Assembly (NCBI GenBank): GCA_022393335.1 | Contig: JAJEKB010021185.1 | Coordinates: 1,948,277-2,012,276 of the forward strand | Length of the DNA: 64,000 nucleotides | Direction of reading: 5' to 3' | Source of the DNA: Macrotrachela quadricornifera | Taxonomy: Eukaryota > Rotifera > Eurotatoria > Philodinida > Philodinidae | In this document: positions 1-11,582 of the stretch, piece after piece | Position numbering within the stretch: the stretch's first letter is position 1 | Layout: each line of letters begins with the position of its first letter | The notes under the pieces: model-generated | Database searches by the model: none | What the model was told of the DNA's origin: nothing | Seen by the model: the letters and a program-made list of their open reading frames with translations, nothing else | Made by a program: the position numbers and the translations under genes

Positions 1-1
1 T

Positions 2-454
2 CGTTCTGAAAATCGAAAAAAATTAGTTCCATGGTTTTTATTCTTAAAACTAATTTTAACTGCATTTGCACGTCTTCCATCATCACCTCGATTTGTTTAT
101 CGTGGAATTAAACGTGATATGAAAAAAGATTATCCTAAAGGAGCAACATTTATTTGGTGGGGATTTAGTTCATGTACATCAACAATAGATGTTTTGGAAA
201 ATGAACGATTTTTGGGTTTAACAGGAACAAGAACTCTTCTTACTATCGAATGTATAAGTGGAAAAGATATTCGTAATCATTCGGTTTATCAAAATGAAGA
301 TGAAATTCTTCTTCCACCTGGACGACAATTTCAAGTTGTTTCTTGTCTTGATCAACCAAGTGATCTTCATATGATACAACTTAAAGAAATTCAACCACCA
401 TATGCACTTCTTGAACCTCCATCAAAAGTAAATCAATCTTTTTTAATTATTTAA
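2..454 (+). CDS. C-terminal part of a mono-ADP-ribosyltransferase (R-S-ExE class)
   Basis: The reading frame is open from the window edge, so the 5' part is missing. The visible protein has the three ART signatures in order: YRG (the NAD-binding Arg of the R motif), FSSCTS (S-T-S-like motif) and [10 protein letters not shown] (the ExE catalytic loop, E-D-E). Such enzymes transfer ADP-ribose from NAD to protein side chains, usually arginine; here target and location are unknown. The frame stops at 452-454 after VNQSFLII. A spliced ending is equally possible: GT at 428 and a TTTCAG ending at 526 give a 99-nt intron, after which the frame adds PLLNHYPHQ and stops at 554-556. This is a short ART of a different subtype from the two long ART genes further right. 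The family is certain; the exact 3' end is not. Confidence 0.8.
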   Translation, partial: RSENRKKLVPWFLFLKLILTAFARLPSSPRFVYRGIKRDMKKDYPKGATFIWWGFSSCTSTIDVLENERFLGLTGTRTLLTIECISGKDIRNHSVYQNEDEILLPPGRQFQVVSCLDQPSDLHMIQLKEIQPPYALLEPPSKVNQSFLII

Positions 455-556
455 TCAATAATTAAACTATAAAATTATACTTGAATTCTTTTAAGGATGT
501 TTCACAAACTTTCAACCCAATTTCAGCCACTTCTCAATCACTATCCACACCAATAA

Positions 557-3500
557 GCAGGTATTATTATTATTCTTAGATGTATTCAAAGAAAGTTTAA
601 AAAATAGTTCAGATCATAATTATTTATGCTAAAATAAAATTTATTATTTTTCATAAATATAACATATTCAAAAATTCGAGCATATGAAAAATCATGTTAA
701 AGATAAAGATTTGGTGACTAATCTGAGGTCAAAAATAAACTAGTTTTTTTTCAATTAAAATCATTTATATTGATACATACCGAACATATAATATTTTATT
801 TCTAAGCTTATCTCCTACATTAATATCTTCTTGTATATTTTCATAAAATTTTATATCACTTATAACTTAGATTCATTGAAAAATATATTTCTATAAATAT
901 ATCTTTTGAAAGAATAAGTTTATCTTTCTTATTATAATCCTGATCTTTACTGTCTTAACAGTAAATTACTTTCGAAAAAGTTTCACTAAATTGTGATAAA
1001 TGAGATCTCGAATATTATCTAGTTATACCAAGCTGTCGAAGACGAACTGTTGACTCATTTTTTTTCTCTACTACTTGAAAGTGTACTTTAAGAAATACAG
1101 TAAAAGTTGAATACTAAATATCAAATGAACGGTATGATAATGACAGTTTAATTTAATTGGTTAAAGTCACGGCTATTGGAAGTTACAGTAGGAGACAATT
1201 TCGAAATATTAAGTTGATCATCAAACATCTACATTTTACTAATATTTCAGAAAATCGATATTGCTTCACCGAGATTTACAACGAATTAGTGAGAAGTATT
1301 TTCAATCAGCTGAGCTAATTACGGATACTCGAGATCATAGATAATGTTTTTGCAAAATTCCGACAAGTTGCATTTCAAGAAGTTGTATAGTAAAGATCGT
1401 ATCTTATATCGCAGTAATAGTTAAGAGATATATTAAAGCATAAATTTAACTATTTTTGAAAACTATAGTTTGTGTATAATGTGATAAGCAAAAATTTTGA
1501 TTAACAATAGATTTGTGACTGATATCGAATTGTCGCTTAATAGATAATTGTGATAGATTAAAAAAATTTTCAATGACTTTCGTTTTACTCAAACTTTTTT
1601 TTGTGATATGAAATCTTGTATATAACATAGAATTTTATATAGAATATGAGTAAGTTTTTTCTATAGATTTTGTCCGTACAAAACACAGTTTTAATCTGAA
1701 AATTATTATTTTTTGAGCAGAACAGAAGTTTTAATTAGTTCAATATATGTAGAAAAAAGAAAATAATTTTAGTTTCACATATCTCTCCTATTTAATTAAA
1801 GCTTTGTTTATTTATGTATAACTAAACAATAGTTGAAAAGTACGAATCAAGATTTCCTTGAATATTAAATTAAATTAATTTAAATTATTTATTTTAGTCC
1901 ACCATTACCAAATAATCTAATAAAACCATTTGGTAAGATTAAATTCGATTTCTTTAATTTTTTCTTATTAAAAAATTTTTCCAAATAAAATAAATAATTT
2001 TTTTAAAATTTATTTTAATTAAATTTAACAACCAAATCATTTTGAAAATTGTTCATGGAGATAATCAGAAGATCAAAGTCATTGTGAATATCACTGTCTG
2101 ATATCAACAGTGAAAGATCCCTTTCCTGTTAAAAAAATTCAATTTTTTAAAGAAAAGTTGAAGTGAAATTTTTATCATAGGAAAATGAGCCAGTTTTTTC
2201 TTTATGAATATAATATATGGGGAAGAATTTTACGGTAATTTTCTTATGGATAGATCTTTGCAATTACTTAAGGAATACGAAAAAATAAACAATCATTGTA
2301 AAAAAAACATATCAAAGTGTACTTATTATGTAAAATTAAAGCTTTTAGCTCAAGACATAAGCAAGTCAATAAAGAGAATTTGTTACGTACATTTTTTATT
2401 CTGAAAAAATAATAGATAAGATATTTTAAACTGTCATATTTTGCATTTCAGGTTTTCATCGATTATTACATCAATATTTAAAAATAAAATATGCCATAAG
2501 ATGTAGCGTGAAAAGTTCTACAATTGATACTAACTCGCTTTTCTTATAGTTGCACTTTTCACTTTCAGAATGGTTAAAATTTCGTGCGACCAGATTTCAA
2601 CTGTGTGGAAATTAACTACAGAGAATTTCACTTTGTTTTTGAAAATAACTACAATAATTTTTACTATGTAAATTGTAGAACTGTTCACATTGTATCTTTT
2701 GATAGAATTCGTTTCATTAGTATAATGTATTACGACATTGAAAAAAATATATATAGAACACAGTCATTATACCTATGTCAGTCGATATTAGCTTACAAAA
2801 AATCATTTGTTTTTTTATATAGTATTTTTTTAATAAAATGCTACACAGTTTTCTATCCTAAAGAAATTGTTCTTATTTTTAATGGCACTTTTGAAAAAAC
2901 TTTATCTATTTCTAACAAAACTTTTACATAATTGTGAGGTATTTTCTTTTTTTCATAGATAATTATTATTTGTATTAAAAGAACTTTTTTATTTCTAGCA
3001 AATCTTTTATTATTTCTGATAATAACAATTTTCTCAACTTTTCTGAAGTAGTTTGGGAAAGTGTGCTCAATAAATATATAAACTTAGATCTGTCAGATGT
3101 TATAGATATATGATAAATGAAGCAAAAATATTTTGTGAAAACATTTCGGTAGCAATGTTTTTAAAGACAATGTTAAGTCTATAGATGCTCTCATTTTATC
3201 TTTCGATTTGTTTCTATCGAAGAAAAAATATTATCTAATTTATAAACCGTGTTATTTTCACTAGGAGATATTAATTATATATACGAATACAATTTACTAT
3301 CTTTTAGTATCGTATATAATTATTAATAGATAAAAAAAACATTCTATAGAATAATGACTATGATGATTTCTTTCTATTTTATCGCTATTCGAACTTTTCT
3401 TTGGTAATATATATGTCTACATAGAATAATCAAAACGTTCGAATACTTTCTGATATTTCCTTGACTGAAGGGAGGATCATACAGGAAAAAGTGAGATACG

Positions 3501-3600
3501 TTTATGTGTTTGTTTGTACCACGACAAAAGTCAAAAAACATGTTTCTTAGGGAAACCAACAAGAAATCTTAACTTTAAAAAAATCGAATCTTAACGTTTC
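557..3600. other. AT-rich stretch without recognisable genes
   Basis: Many poly-A/T runs and stop codons in all frames. The longest open frames, such as 2584-2931 (+), are Phe/Tyr/Ile-rich, have no ATG context or domain, and look like chance frames in AT-rich DNA. No clear repeat structure was seen. Confidence 0.6.
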
Positions 3601-3609
3601 AGCAAAGGT

Positions 3610-3830
3610 TTTCGGGGCCGGGGAATTGGATAGTATTATTAGTTTTTAAATTTTTTCAAATCATTTTTTTTTGATAAAAAGAGTCTTTCTTTTTGGGAAA
3701 ATAATGATTTTTGATAGAGTTTGATCAAAAATTGTCGAGGCCGATGTGTCAAATAGTGTCATTAGTTTTACAAAGTTTTCGAACAATTTTTTTTGATAAA
3801 AAAGGCTTCTTTTACGAAATAATGATTTGT
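3610..3830. repeat. Diverged tandem duplication, about 120-bp unit
   Basis: Two direct copies lie side by side. Both run GGCCGnnG, then AATAGTnTnATTAGTTTT, a TTTTTTTTGATAAAAA tract, and end in AATAATGATTT (about 3614-3710 and 3735-3828). They differ at many positions, so the duplication is old. No coding potential. Confidence 0.6.
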
Positions 3831-4189
3831 GTCGGGATTAGAGGAGAGATCATATAACATAAAATAAGTTTGTAGTTATACAGGTATACTTCCTTCTAAA
3901 GTTTATCTCTATCTTTCTGTATCGAAACCAATCTGAAAACGTTATCAGCTAGATTAATATCAAAAGTTTGTAATATTCTAGTTGAAAACTATATGAAGAT
4001 TAATGGAGGGCAAAGAACACACATCTGGAGTCAAAGGAACTGTCGCTTATACTCCTGTTCAGTTTCTTCCCTTTTAATTATTTTTTTGTTAGGATTAATA
4101 TGAGGATACAGGAGCACCAAACCATTATGTCAAAACCAATATTTCATCCATAGTTACATGAATAATAACCAAATTTTTACTATATATGT

Positions 4190-4820
4190 ATAACTAAAGG
4201 TTCTCTGCAAAATAAAATTAAAACCATCTTATTTAATGACCATACTGTTGACGAACACTGTCTATCATAAAAAATTCTCTTTTTAACACTTATTTTTCAG
4301 TGCATGGGAGACATTGTTCATTCTATAACTTGAGAAAGACTCTCAGCGAAAAATTGAAATTTTCACTATAAATGCAGCTTTATAAAATCTATCAAATAAA
4401 AAAGAAAAGCAAAAAAAAAATATGTCAATCTTTATTAGTAGGATTCAAACTTCTGAGGAGACAGAGTTTATGAGGCAAAATATATGAGAAAACAGCTAGC
4501 TTTTCAAGATTTTGATCGTTAAAAGTTGCATTTTATAAAAAATAAATATCATATTCAAAATCAGCGTGTGAAAATACACCAAAAAACTTTATTTTTTATC
4601 AGGAAATATTTTCCATCAAAATTTGTTTCTTTATGAAGGTACAGGGATAAATTACCAAGTAAAAAAGGCTGAGGAAGAATAGAGAAAAATTTAGATGGAA
4701 ATATTTCATACTAAAAAATAAAGTTTGTAAAAGATTTTCGTACACTGATTCTGAACTTCATGTTTATTTTCCACCAAAACCAATTTTTGACAACTAAAAC
4801 CTCAAAATATTAACTTAGAA
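4190..4820 (+). mobile_element. Foldback repeat, copy A (shares core with three other elements)
   Basis: The right part (about 4475-4815) folds on itself. AAAATAAATATCATATTC and the following AAAATCAGCGTGTGAAAATACACC near 4540 pair with the reverse complement near 4730-4775, and AAATATTTTCCATC pairs with GATGGAAATATTT. The left part (4190-4475) is a one-sided extension. The same arrangement in opposite orientation occurs at 22015-22565, with shared tracts such as a reverse match of TGTCAATCTTTATTAGTAGG. The core motif recurs in the palindromes at 36306 and 40554. No protein is encoded. Exact ends and target duplications are not resolved. Confidence 0.65.
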
Positions 4821-6514
4821 AGAAATCGAGGGGAACGGGGTATAGCTCATGGAAAATGCGTCACGTCCTTTACGGCTAATAATAGATTATCAAACAATTA
4901 GTAATTGATTTTATTTTTTTCCTGAGAAGTTTGATCCGAGATGGTCGAAGACGAGTAAATGAAAACTGAGTTGATATGCCAAATAATTCATAGTAAATAA
5001 TATAAACTGTCTCCAGTAAAACTGCCCCAAAGATAATTGACTATGAAGATTGGAAATCTGGAGTTAGTCTTTCATTATTGATAGGTATTCAATAATAATA
5101 AATTAGTAAATCATCGTTTCTAATAAAACTTGACTGATCATTATCGAGCACGGGAAATACGAATTCGAAGTCAGTAAAAACGTTTACAATCTATTTCTTA
5201 GCTTTCTTTGATGAACCTCTAGTTGTTTTAAGCTTAACTCACAGATATTCGAGGATTGTGAATCTATATTCGATATTAATTCCAATATAAACAGTTTTCT
5301 TTGTTGATTAGTACATGTCGAATCTTTGAGTGAGATTTATACAAAAATATGTAAAAATTAAAGCGACTGTTTGAAGTTCTGTTGTTGAATCTCCATAGAT
5401 ATCAATCGTAAAATTATATTCCAAAATAGACAAAGCTCTTTCCTGAACTACAATGTGTTGTGCTCTATTTCAGCAATTCTTAAATAGTTCTTCTTTTTTA
5501 GTTTTTTCGTAACGAGCATATTTACAAATACCTATAAGCTTATTGAGAAGAATTTAAACGAGATGCTTCCATTAACTTCAAAGCTGAACTAATATCGATC
5601 GATATAGTGGCGTTAAATATGAAAACGGCTAGTCGTGAGTGACCGAACGACTAGACACTGATTTAAAAGCTTTATCGTAAGTACAATAAGTGAGAGGTGA
5701 AGCATTTTAAGAAAATGGCGAATGATTCGATTCCTGAGATAAAATAATTCTTTATTAGATATTTGATGTAATAAAGAACCGTCATAAAAGAACTTCTGAA
5801 TCCTAATATGGTATTATTTGCTTGTTGTCATTCCGAATTTCTGTTCACTGAATTTTGAATATCATGTGTTTTTTCTTATATTAGGAAATCGTAAGGAAAA
5901 AACGCTACGGGAAATCTCAGTGAAAAGTTTAGGCGAAATGCTTTATTCCTGTTTTCTTGATTGAGAAGGCAGTCATATGAAGAACATAACTTTGTATGTG
6001 TGTTTGCTCAGGATGCAAGATCAGGCTGAAATAACTTAGCTGAAATCAATGGAAACGTTACGTTTTGTCTCAGTTTTTCATTGTGAACTGCGATTAAACT
6101 ATAGCCTAGGCGATTCATGTCAGTACTTTATCAATGCACCATAAAAGTCAAAAATTGTTATATATGATGAGAAAATCGTGGGTGCTCGATATTTTTGTAA
6201 TTTAAGATTGATAGTTTTGCTTTTAGAAATCATTAAATGTGAGATATTCGTTGAATCTGAGTTGGCTATAGCGTCATATTTGTCGAGCGTTTATCTATCA
6301 ATGATTCTCAAAATACATTGAATGGCTTTAGTTAAGGGTTAAGCGAGTCACCCTTGGCGAGCATTATTTTTACTATCTTGTAGATGAGGTATAAATAGTT
6401 TTTATCTAGATTTCAATAAAATAATGGACATGAAAAGAAAAAAAAAAGGCGACTTCAGAACAAGAAATATTTATTAATAATACATTTCTATATTTTTTCT
6501 ATGAACTATTTTAA
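4821..6514. other. Non-coding stretch, nothing recognised
   Basis: No frame above about 60 codons with protein-like composition, no obvious repeat and no RNA gene were seen. The stretch is slightly less AT-rich than 557-3600. Confidence 0.5.
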
Positions 6515-6847
6515 TATATATGGGGATGACCAGTCTGGCCGAGAGACCCATTAATATTTTTTTTATTGTAAGGATAAAACATATTGTTGTTCGGGTCATA
6601 GATAAACCTAGAATGGCCCGAACAATACCATGTTTTATCCTTATGATAGTAGAGAACAGTTACGAGCTCACACATCAGCTGGTACCGTTTCTCTACTGTT
6701 ATAAGGATAAAACATGGTATTGTTAGGGCCAACCTATGGTTATCTATGACCCTCTCTCATATAACCCGAACAACAATATGTTTTATCCTTACAATAAAAT
6801 AAATATTAATAGGTCTTTCGGTCAGACTGGTCATCCCCATATATATA
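6515..6847. mobile_element. Palindromic MITE-like element with nested hairpins
   Basis: The ends are inverted copies: ATATATGGGGATGACCAGTC at the left and its reverse complement at 6822-6846. Inside each arm is a second, smaller inverted repeat. AAGGATAAAACAT, TTGTTCGGG and CATAGATAACC are followed by their reverse complement (CCCGAACAA...TGTTTTATCCTT), so the 13-nt AAGGATAAAACAT tract occurs four times in alternating orientation. Mirror-image open frames on the two strands are a consequence of the palindrome and not genes. Confidence 0.7.
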
Positions 6848-6869
6848 AAGAAGAATGGTTGTCTGTTGG

Positions 6870-7740
6870 TCTGTCTGTTCGCTATGCATTCAGTCCCTGT
6901 AAAAGCTACGATCACCAAATTTTTCATTATGCATCCCCAGGCCCGGAGGAAGGTCATAGCGAGGTCACCCACCGAGGGTGTGAGTTAGGTGGGTGTGGGT
7001 GAAATCTCACCCAAATTATAGAGTCTTAATTAACACCACTAAACTTTCCATGGTACTTTTCTGAGTGCAGCGGTAGCTTTGTAGAGTGCTGCTACAATTA
7101 ACAGGGGTGGGATGGTAGTGTATGGGTGAAATTTCACCCAAATTATATGACAATGAAATTTGCATGAATGTTTCAGAAATTTAGTGAATTTGTTATGATT
7201 CTAAGACGAATCATTTTGTATCGTTGGTTCTTTGGTCTAAATGTGAAAATCGAAGGCTTCTTATTGATTATAAGGGAATAAAATGTATACAAGTGCTTCG
7301 ATGATTCACAACTATAGTGTATCCATTAGTTTTCTAGGACTCACAGAAACAACGTATTTGTTGTTTTTCTTGACTCACAACGATGACTTATCTATATATT
7401 TAAAGAACAACGTTTGTCTGTTCGCTACGCATTCAGTCCGTGTGATAGCTAGTGTCACAAAAGTTTCCACACTACTATCTTAGCTTTTGAGGAAAGTCAT
7501 CTTGAGGTTGGAACCATCAAACGAAGTGTGTGGAAGGGGCTGGGTGAAATTTCATCGCGATCAATACAGATCGAAATTCTGATGAGTCTGTTCGCTACGT
7601 ATGTAGTCATTGTGAGAGGTAGCGTCACGAAGCTATCCGCATCAGTTCCTTGAGTGCGCTAATGGAATTTGGCAGACTGATTGAAGGTGAGAAAAGAAGG
7701 CGTGCGTGAAACTTCATCCCAGTCATAAGAAACTGTGATT
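6870..7740. repeat. Decayed tandem array of a dispersed repeat
   Basis: Units begin with a variant of TCTGTTCGCTAYGCATTCAG, then GTGATAGCTAGTGTCAC, and end with TGGGTGAAATTTCACCC. Unit starts are visible near 6876, 7418 and 7588, and the TGGGTGAAAT tail near 6998, 7122, 7541 and 7705. The head motif also occurs as single copies near 35505 and 63615, so this is a dispersed family locally amplified. No coding function is seen. Confidence 0.6.
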
Positions 7741-7844
7741 TTATTCACTTTCTAATCAAATGACGCAGGTCAATGCAATTTTGAGAGTGATCGTGTCCAA
7801 AGTGGATGCGAGTGAGAGTGTCAGCTTGAGTCCGATGAGACGAG

Positions 7845-8130
7845 TCTCGCTGAAGTTGCCTTATGCACGGCGGGAAAAGCTCTGTAGCAGAGGTTCCAGA
7901 TAGGATGAAAAAAGTTCTATGAAAGAGGTATCACGCACGGCGAGAAGAGTTCTATGGCGAATACCTAACGCATAGCAGGAACAATCCTGTTACAGATGCC
8001 TGCCGCATACCGGTAAAAGTCCTGTCATAGAGATTTCAGGGTTGACGGGAGAATTTCTATTGCAGATGGCACAGCGGGGAACAGTCCTGTAAAAGATATG
8101 TTATGTACAGCAGAAAAAGTCGGATGGAAG
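7845..8130. repeat. Degenerate minisatellite-like array
   Basis: A unit of roughly 40-45 bp is repeated six or seven times with much divergence. The pattern is GCACGGCGGGAAAAGTCCTG followed by TnnCAGAGGTnnC; examples start near 7866, 7934, 7980 and 8042. The block is richer in G and C than its surroundings. Confidence 0.5.
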
Positions 8131-8471
8131 GTACAAAACTTTAACCATATTCTCTTTGCAGTGGGTACCTCCTCTAGTATGTGATTTTAAAGAATGTTCT
8201 ATATAAGTTCTTTGAGAATTTCAGACTATTTACATCAGGAAAAAGTTTCTCTCGAGTTTATATTTCTTCATCTTTAAGAAATTATTGATATAGACATCAG
8301 TAAAACATATTAAAATAGCACTTTTCTTTACAACAACTGAGAATTTTCTCTATTCTTCTCTATAACATCAAATAGAGAGAAAAACAACATCACAGAAGGT
8401 TCTCTTTTCTCACAATTCAAAGACAATGAACTATTCCTTTTGCTGATGATCATGTTTTCTCTTTCTTTTAG

Positions 8472-9391
8472 TACCACTTCGTGCCAGTTTGATAAATATT
8501 CCTCCAAATGCCAAATGGAATAATAATGGTAAAACAGTAGCAGGACGACCAAATAATCCAACACTATCTGACAGCTACGGTATATATGTGGATGATGAAC
8601 AAACAATTTATGTTGCTGATCGTGGAAATCACCGTATCGTCGCATGGGAATCGGATAAAAAAAATGGACAAATAGTGGCAGGTACACGTGGAGAAGGAAA
8701 TGGTACTCATCAATTGAACGAACCAACAGATGTGATCGTTGATAAAGAGAGAAACAATCTTATTATTTGCGACTACGGGAGTAAGAGAGTAGTTAGATGG
8801 CCTCGTCACAATGGAAGCAATGGAGAAATAATTATTTCGAATATTTCTTGTTATGGTTTGACAATGGATGACAATGGATTTCTTTATGTCACTGATGTTG
8901 ACAAGAATGAAGTAAGAAGATATAGAAAGGGTGAATCACAAGGAATAGTAGTAGCAGGTGGAAATGGACAAGGAAATCGTCTTAATCAGCTCAATTTTCC
9001 CCGCTTCATATTCGTTGATCGAGAACATTCAGTATATGTGTCTGATTATAATAATCACCGTGTGATGAAATGGATAGAAGGTGCAAAAGAAGGTATTGTT
9101 GTTGCTGGTGGACAAGGAAAAGGAAATAGTCTAACACAATTGTATTATCCTCAAGGAGTCCTAGTTGATCAATTGGGTGCTGTTTATGTAGCTGATAGTC
9201 ATAATAATCGAATTGTACGTTGGCCTAAAGAAGCACATCAAGGAGATGTTATTGTTGGTGGAAATGGTCAAGGAGCACAAGTAAATCAAGTCAATTGGCC
9301 TAGGGGATTGTCATTTGATCGACAAGGTAATCTCTATGCTGTTGAGAATAATAACAATCGAGTACAACAATTTAACATTGAAATATCATGA
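8472..9391 (+). CDS. NHL-repeat six-bladed beta-propeller protein, 5' end missing
   Basis: About 306 codons encode six NHL blades. The pattern is G[IV].VD..[QG].[IV]YVAD.[GNH]NHR[IV]..W, at about residues 35-58, 80-110, 120-150, 170-200, 220-245 and 270-295, separated by VAGG.G.G linkers. NHL propellers bind proteins, RNA or sugars; in bdelloids they are a large, often secreted family. The first in-frame codons follow a good acceptor (CTTTCTTTTAG ending at 8471). There is an in-frame stop about 25 nt further upstream and no ATG between, so at least one upstream exon must exist or the gene is 5'-truncated. No convincing first exon was found. The frame ends at TGA 9389-9391. Confidence 0.85.
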
Positions 9392-9726
9392 ATTTAATGG
9401 GAAGAACTGATGAACAAAACTTTATTTATTCTCACTTATTGATTTTTTTTGTTTGCTACATCATTTCAACTCAAAAGAAATAAAAAGATGGAAAATGCAT
9501 TGAAATGTATATATTTGTGCGCGCGCGATCAGAGAGATCCTGGTTGTTGGAAGCACAAACACTAACAGCGGCAAGACAATGTACATACATGAAAGGTCTT
9601 TCCGTTGTCTTTGCTTAACAATAGCAGCATCTCTCTGAGTTGAAGTAATGCAGAAAACATACATTAATTCAATACTTAAAAAGAATAAAGAAGTTAATCA
9701 ATCGGAAAGCACTTAACTCGTCTTGA

Positions 9727-9820
9727 AAAAACATTTATTTTTGAATTGAAATAAATATATTACTCTTGCTGTTCCAATGTAACAGCAATATATTTATTTC
9801 TAAGAAAAATAAACATTTTT
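9727..9820. repeat. Imperfect hairpin of about 95 nt
   Basis: AAAACATTTATTTTTGAATT and the following GAAATAAATATATT pair with AATATATTTATTTC and GAAAAATAAACATTTT; the loop is around CCAATGT with flanking GCTGTT/AACAGC. It lies 340 nt downstream of the NHL stop codon. It may be a small foldback remnant; a 3'-UTR role is possible but unsupported. Confidence 0.5.
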
Positions 9821-10180
9821 CTTTTTTATTTAATTGATTATCAATAATAAATTAAATATAAAAGAAAATTTTTATATGAAAACAAAATTTTATCTTCCAT
9901 CTATAACTAACTAAGGATTATTGTTAAAAGAATTCTTTATATTGCTTATTTAAATGATGTTTGAATGATAAATATAATTTCGTTATATAGTAGAATAAAA
10001 CAATGACCGTGTATTAACAAAGCAATTAACTTCTTTGGTTATGTGTGTCTTTGTTTTCATTTACATATACAGATATATCTGAAATAATGACTAAAAGAAA
10101 AGAATGATTTAGTCAAGCTATTAAGATATATATGTATAACATTTGTATCTATATGATTACTTATTTTTAACTAGATACCT
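9821..10180. other. AT-rich spacer, nothing recognised
   Basis: No protein-like frame and no repeat detected. Confidence 0.5.
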
Positions 10181-10184
10181 AGGT

Positions 10185-10415
10185 CGAAGCGTACGGACCG
10201 GATCCGGCCGGAATATCTTCGGATTTTGAGGGTGACTTCTGGCCGTTTTCCCACCGGAAAAGCCCGGAATTTAGCTAGAAGTCACCGGAAAAATCCAAAG
10301 ATATTCTGGCTCGGAATACAGCTTCCCTGATTCAGTGATTTCCGTTGAATTCCGGCCGGTGTCGGTAGGGATTCGGTGGTTCCCGAAGACCGGAATCTTC
10401 GACCAGAGTATATAC
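10185..10415. repeat. GC-rich block with inverted repeats
   Basis: A sharply GC-rich island in AT-rich DNA. GCCGGAATATCTTCGGATTT and GGTGACTTCTGGC (10207-10245) are repeated in inverse as GCTAGAAGTCACCGG and AAATCCAAAGATATTCTGGC (about 10274-10310). CCGGCCGG and CGGAATC motifs recur to 10405. It resembles the GGAATTCC-rich interior of the MITE at 13557. Probably a remnant of a foldback element. Confidence 0.55.
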
Positions 10416-11304
10416 TCTTATATTAAAATCATTTTATATAATGGACATACAATTGATTTAGATGAATTTTTAAGTTTTGCAAGTTTTATTTTACATTCAT
10501 GCCAACCAGAAATATATAATAGAACTTATTTTTTCTATTTTATAAACGTTATTTTTTTATTTCTTATCCATTTTCTATTATGAATATTTGTAGATGATGT
10601 TGATGTTATTAATACAGATAAAGTTATCATTTAGTGAAACATTCAGTCGAATTCATAGATAAAAACTCGTCTCATATTTATCTTCTTAAATAATTAAATA
10701 ATATTATTTCAATTTGTACAAATGCTGGTCGTATCACAATAAATTAGATTTACCAATCATAATCTCCTTATTGAGACTGTACTTAATTATATGTTTTAAA
10801 TTTTAATTAATTTCATTGGCTAAACCTTTATGTTATTAACATATATTTTGTACTTGATGATATCGCAAATTCAACATTTACTCGTGAAAACTTTTTAAGT
10901 AGCTTGCTTTTATTGATACATCGATGCAACAAATTTGTAATAGAATATACAATTTGTTGCACGCTTATTTTCGCGTAATATTTTCTACAAAGCTAGATTT
11001 ACAATTCGAAACAATTCGATATATATTTGAACCTATACCAAAAGTGAATTTAATTAAAGTTGGAAAAAAAATTATAAGAATAATCTTTTTTCTTGTAATT
11101 TATTAACAATTATTTGATTAGTAAATTTAGGAACATTTATTATTAAAAACTTATTTTTGATCATGCATTCAGTAATAGGATATTTAGTTTAGTAAATTGT
11201 TTACTGATAAGTGAAACAAAAATAATTCCGATAACTGTAAGTGTCGAAGTTATAACTTGCTCCATTGGTGAAAGTGTAATGCCACATACAGTAAAACCTC
11301 TCTT
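10416..11304. other. AT-rich spacer, nothing recognised
   Basis: Short frames at 10335-10583 and 10924-11106 (+) are Phe/Ile/Tyr-rich without domains or ATG context. Judged non-coding. Confidence 0.5.
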
Positions 11305-11582
11305 ACAAGGGAACATACTCAGGTGTGTTCCGGAGATTTTAATGGAAATCATGTGAATGTATTGACCTAAGTATACCTATCTCAGGTGTGAAACAATTAG
11401 GTGCTCTTACTACCTCAGTAAAAAATTATAGGCAAAACACTTTTCATAATATTAATACATGTATTTCGCTATACTATGTGTATTTCGAGATTTTTCAAAT
11501 ACTCTAGCGTACTTTGGCTCTACGTATTTTACATCTGGTCCTATGTGTGTGTTGTCTATGTTTTCATTGCATAACCCTAGAT

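Noticed and set aside
6960..7010. GGTGGGTGTGGGTG resembling the TGTGGG telomere unit known from bdelloids
   Set aside because: Only about two units, embedded in a different repeated sequence; not an array.
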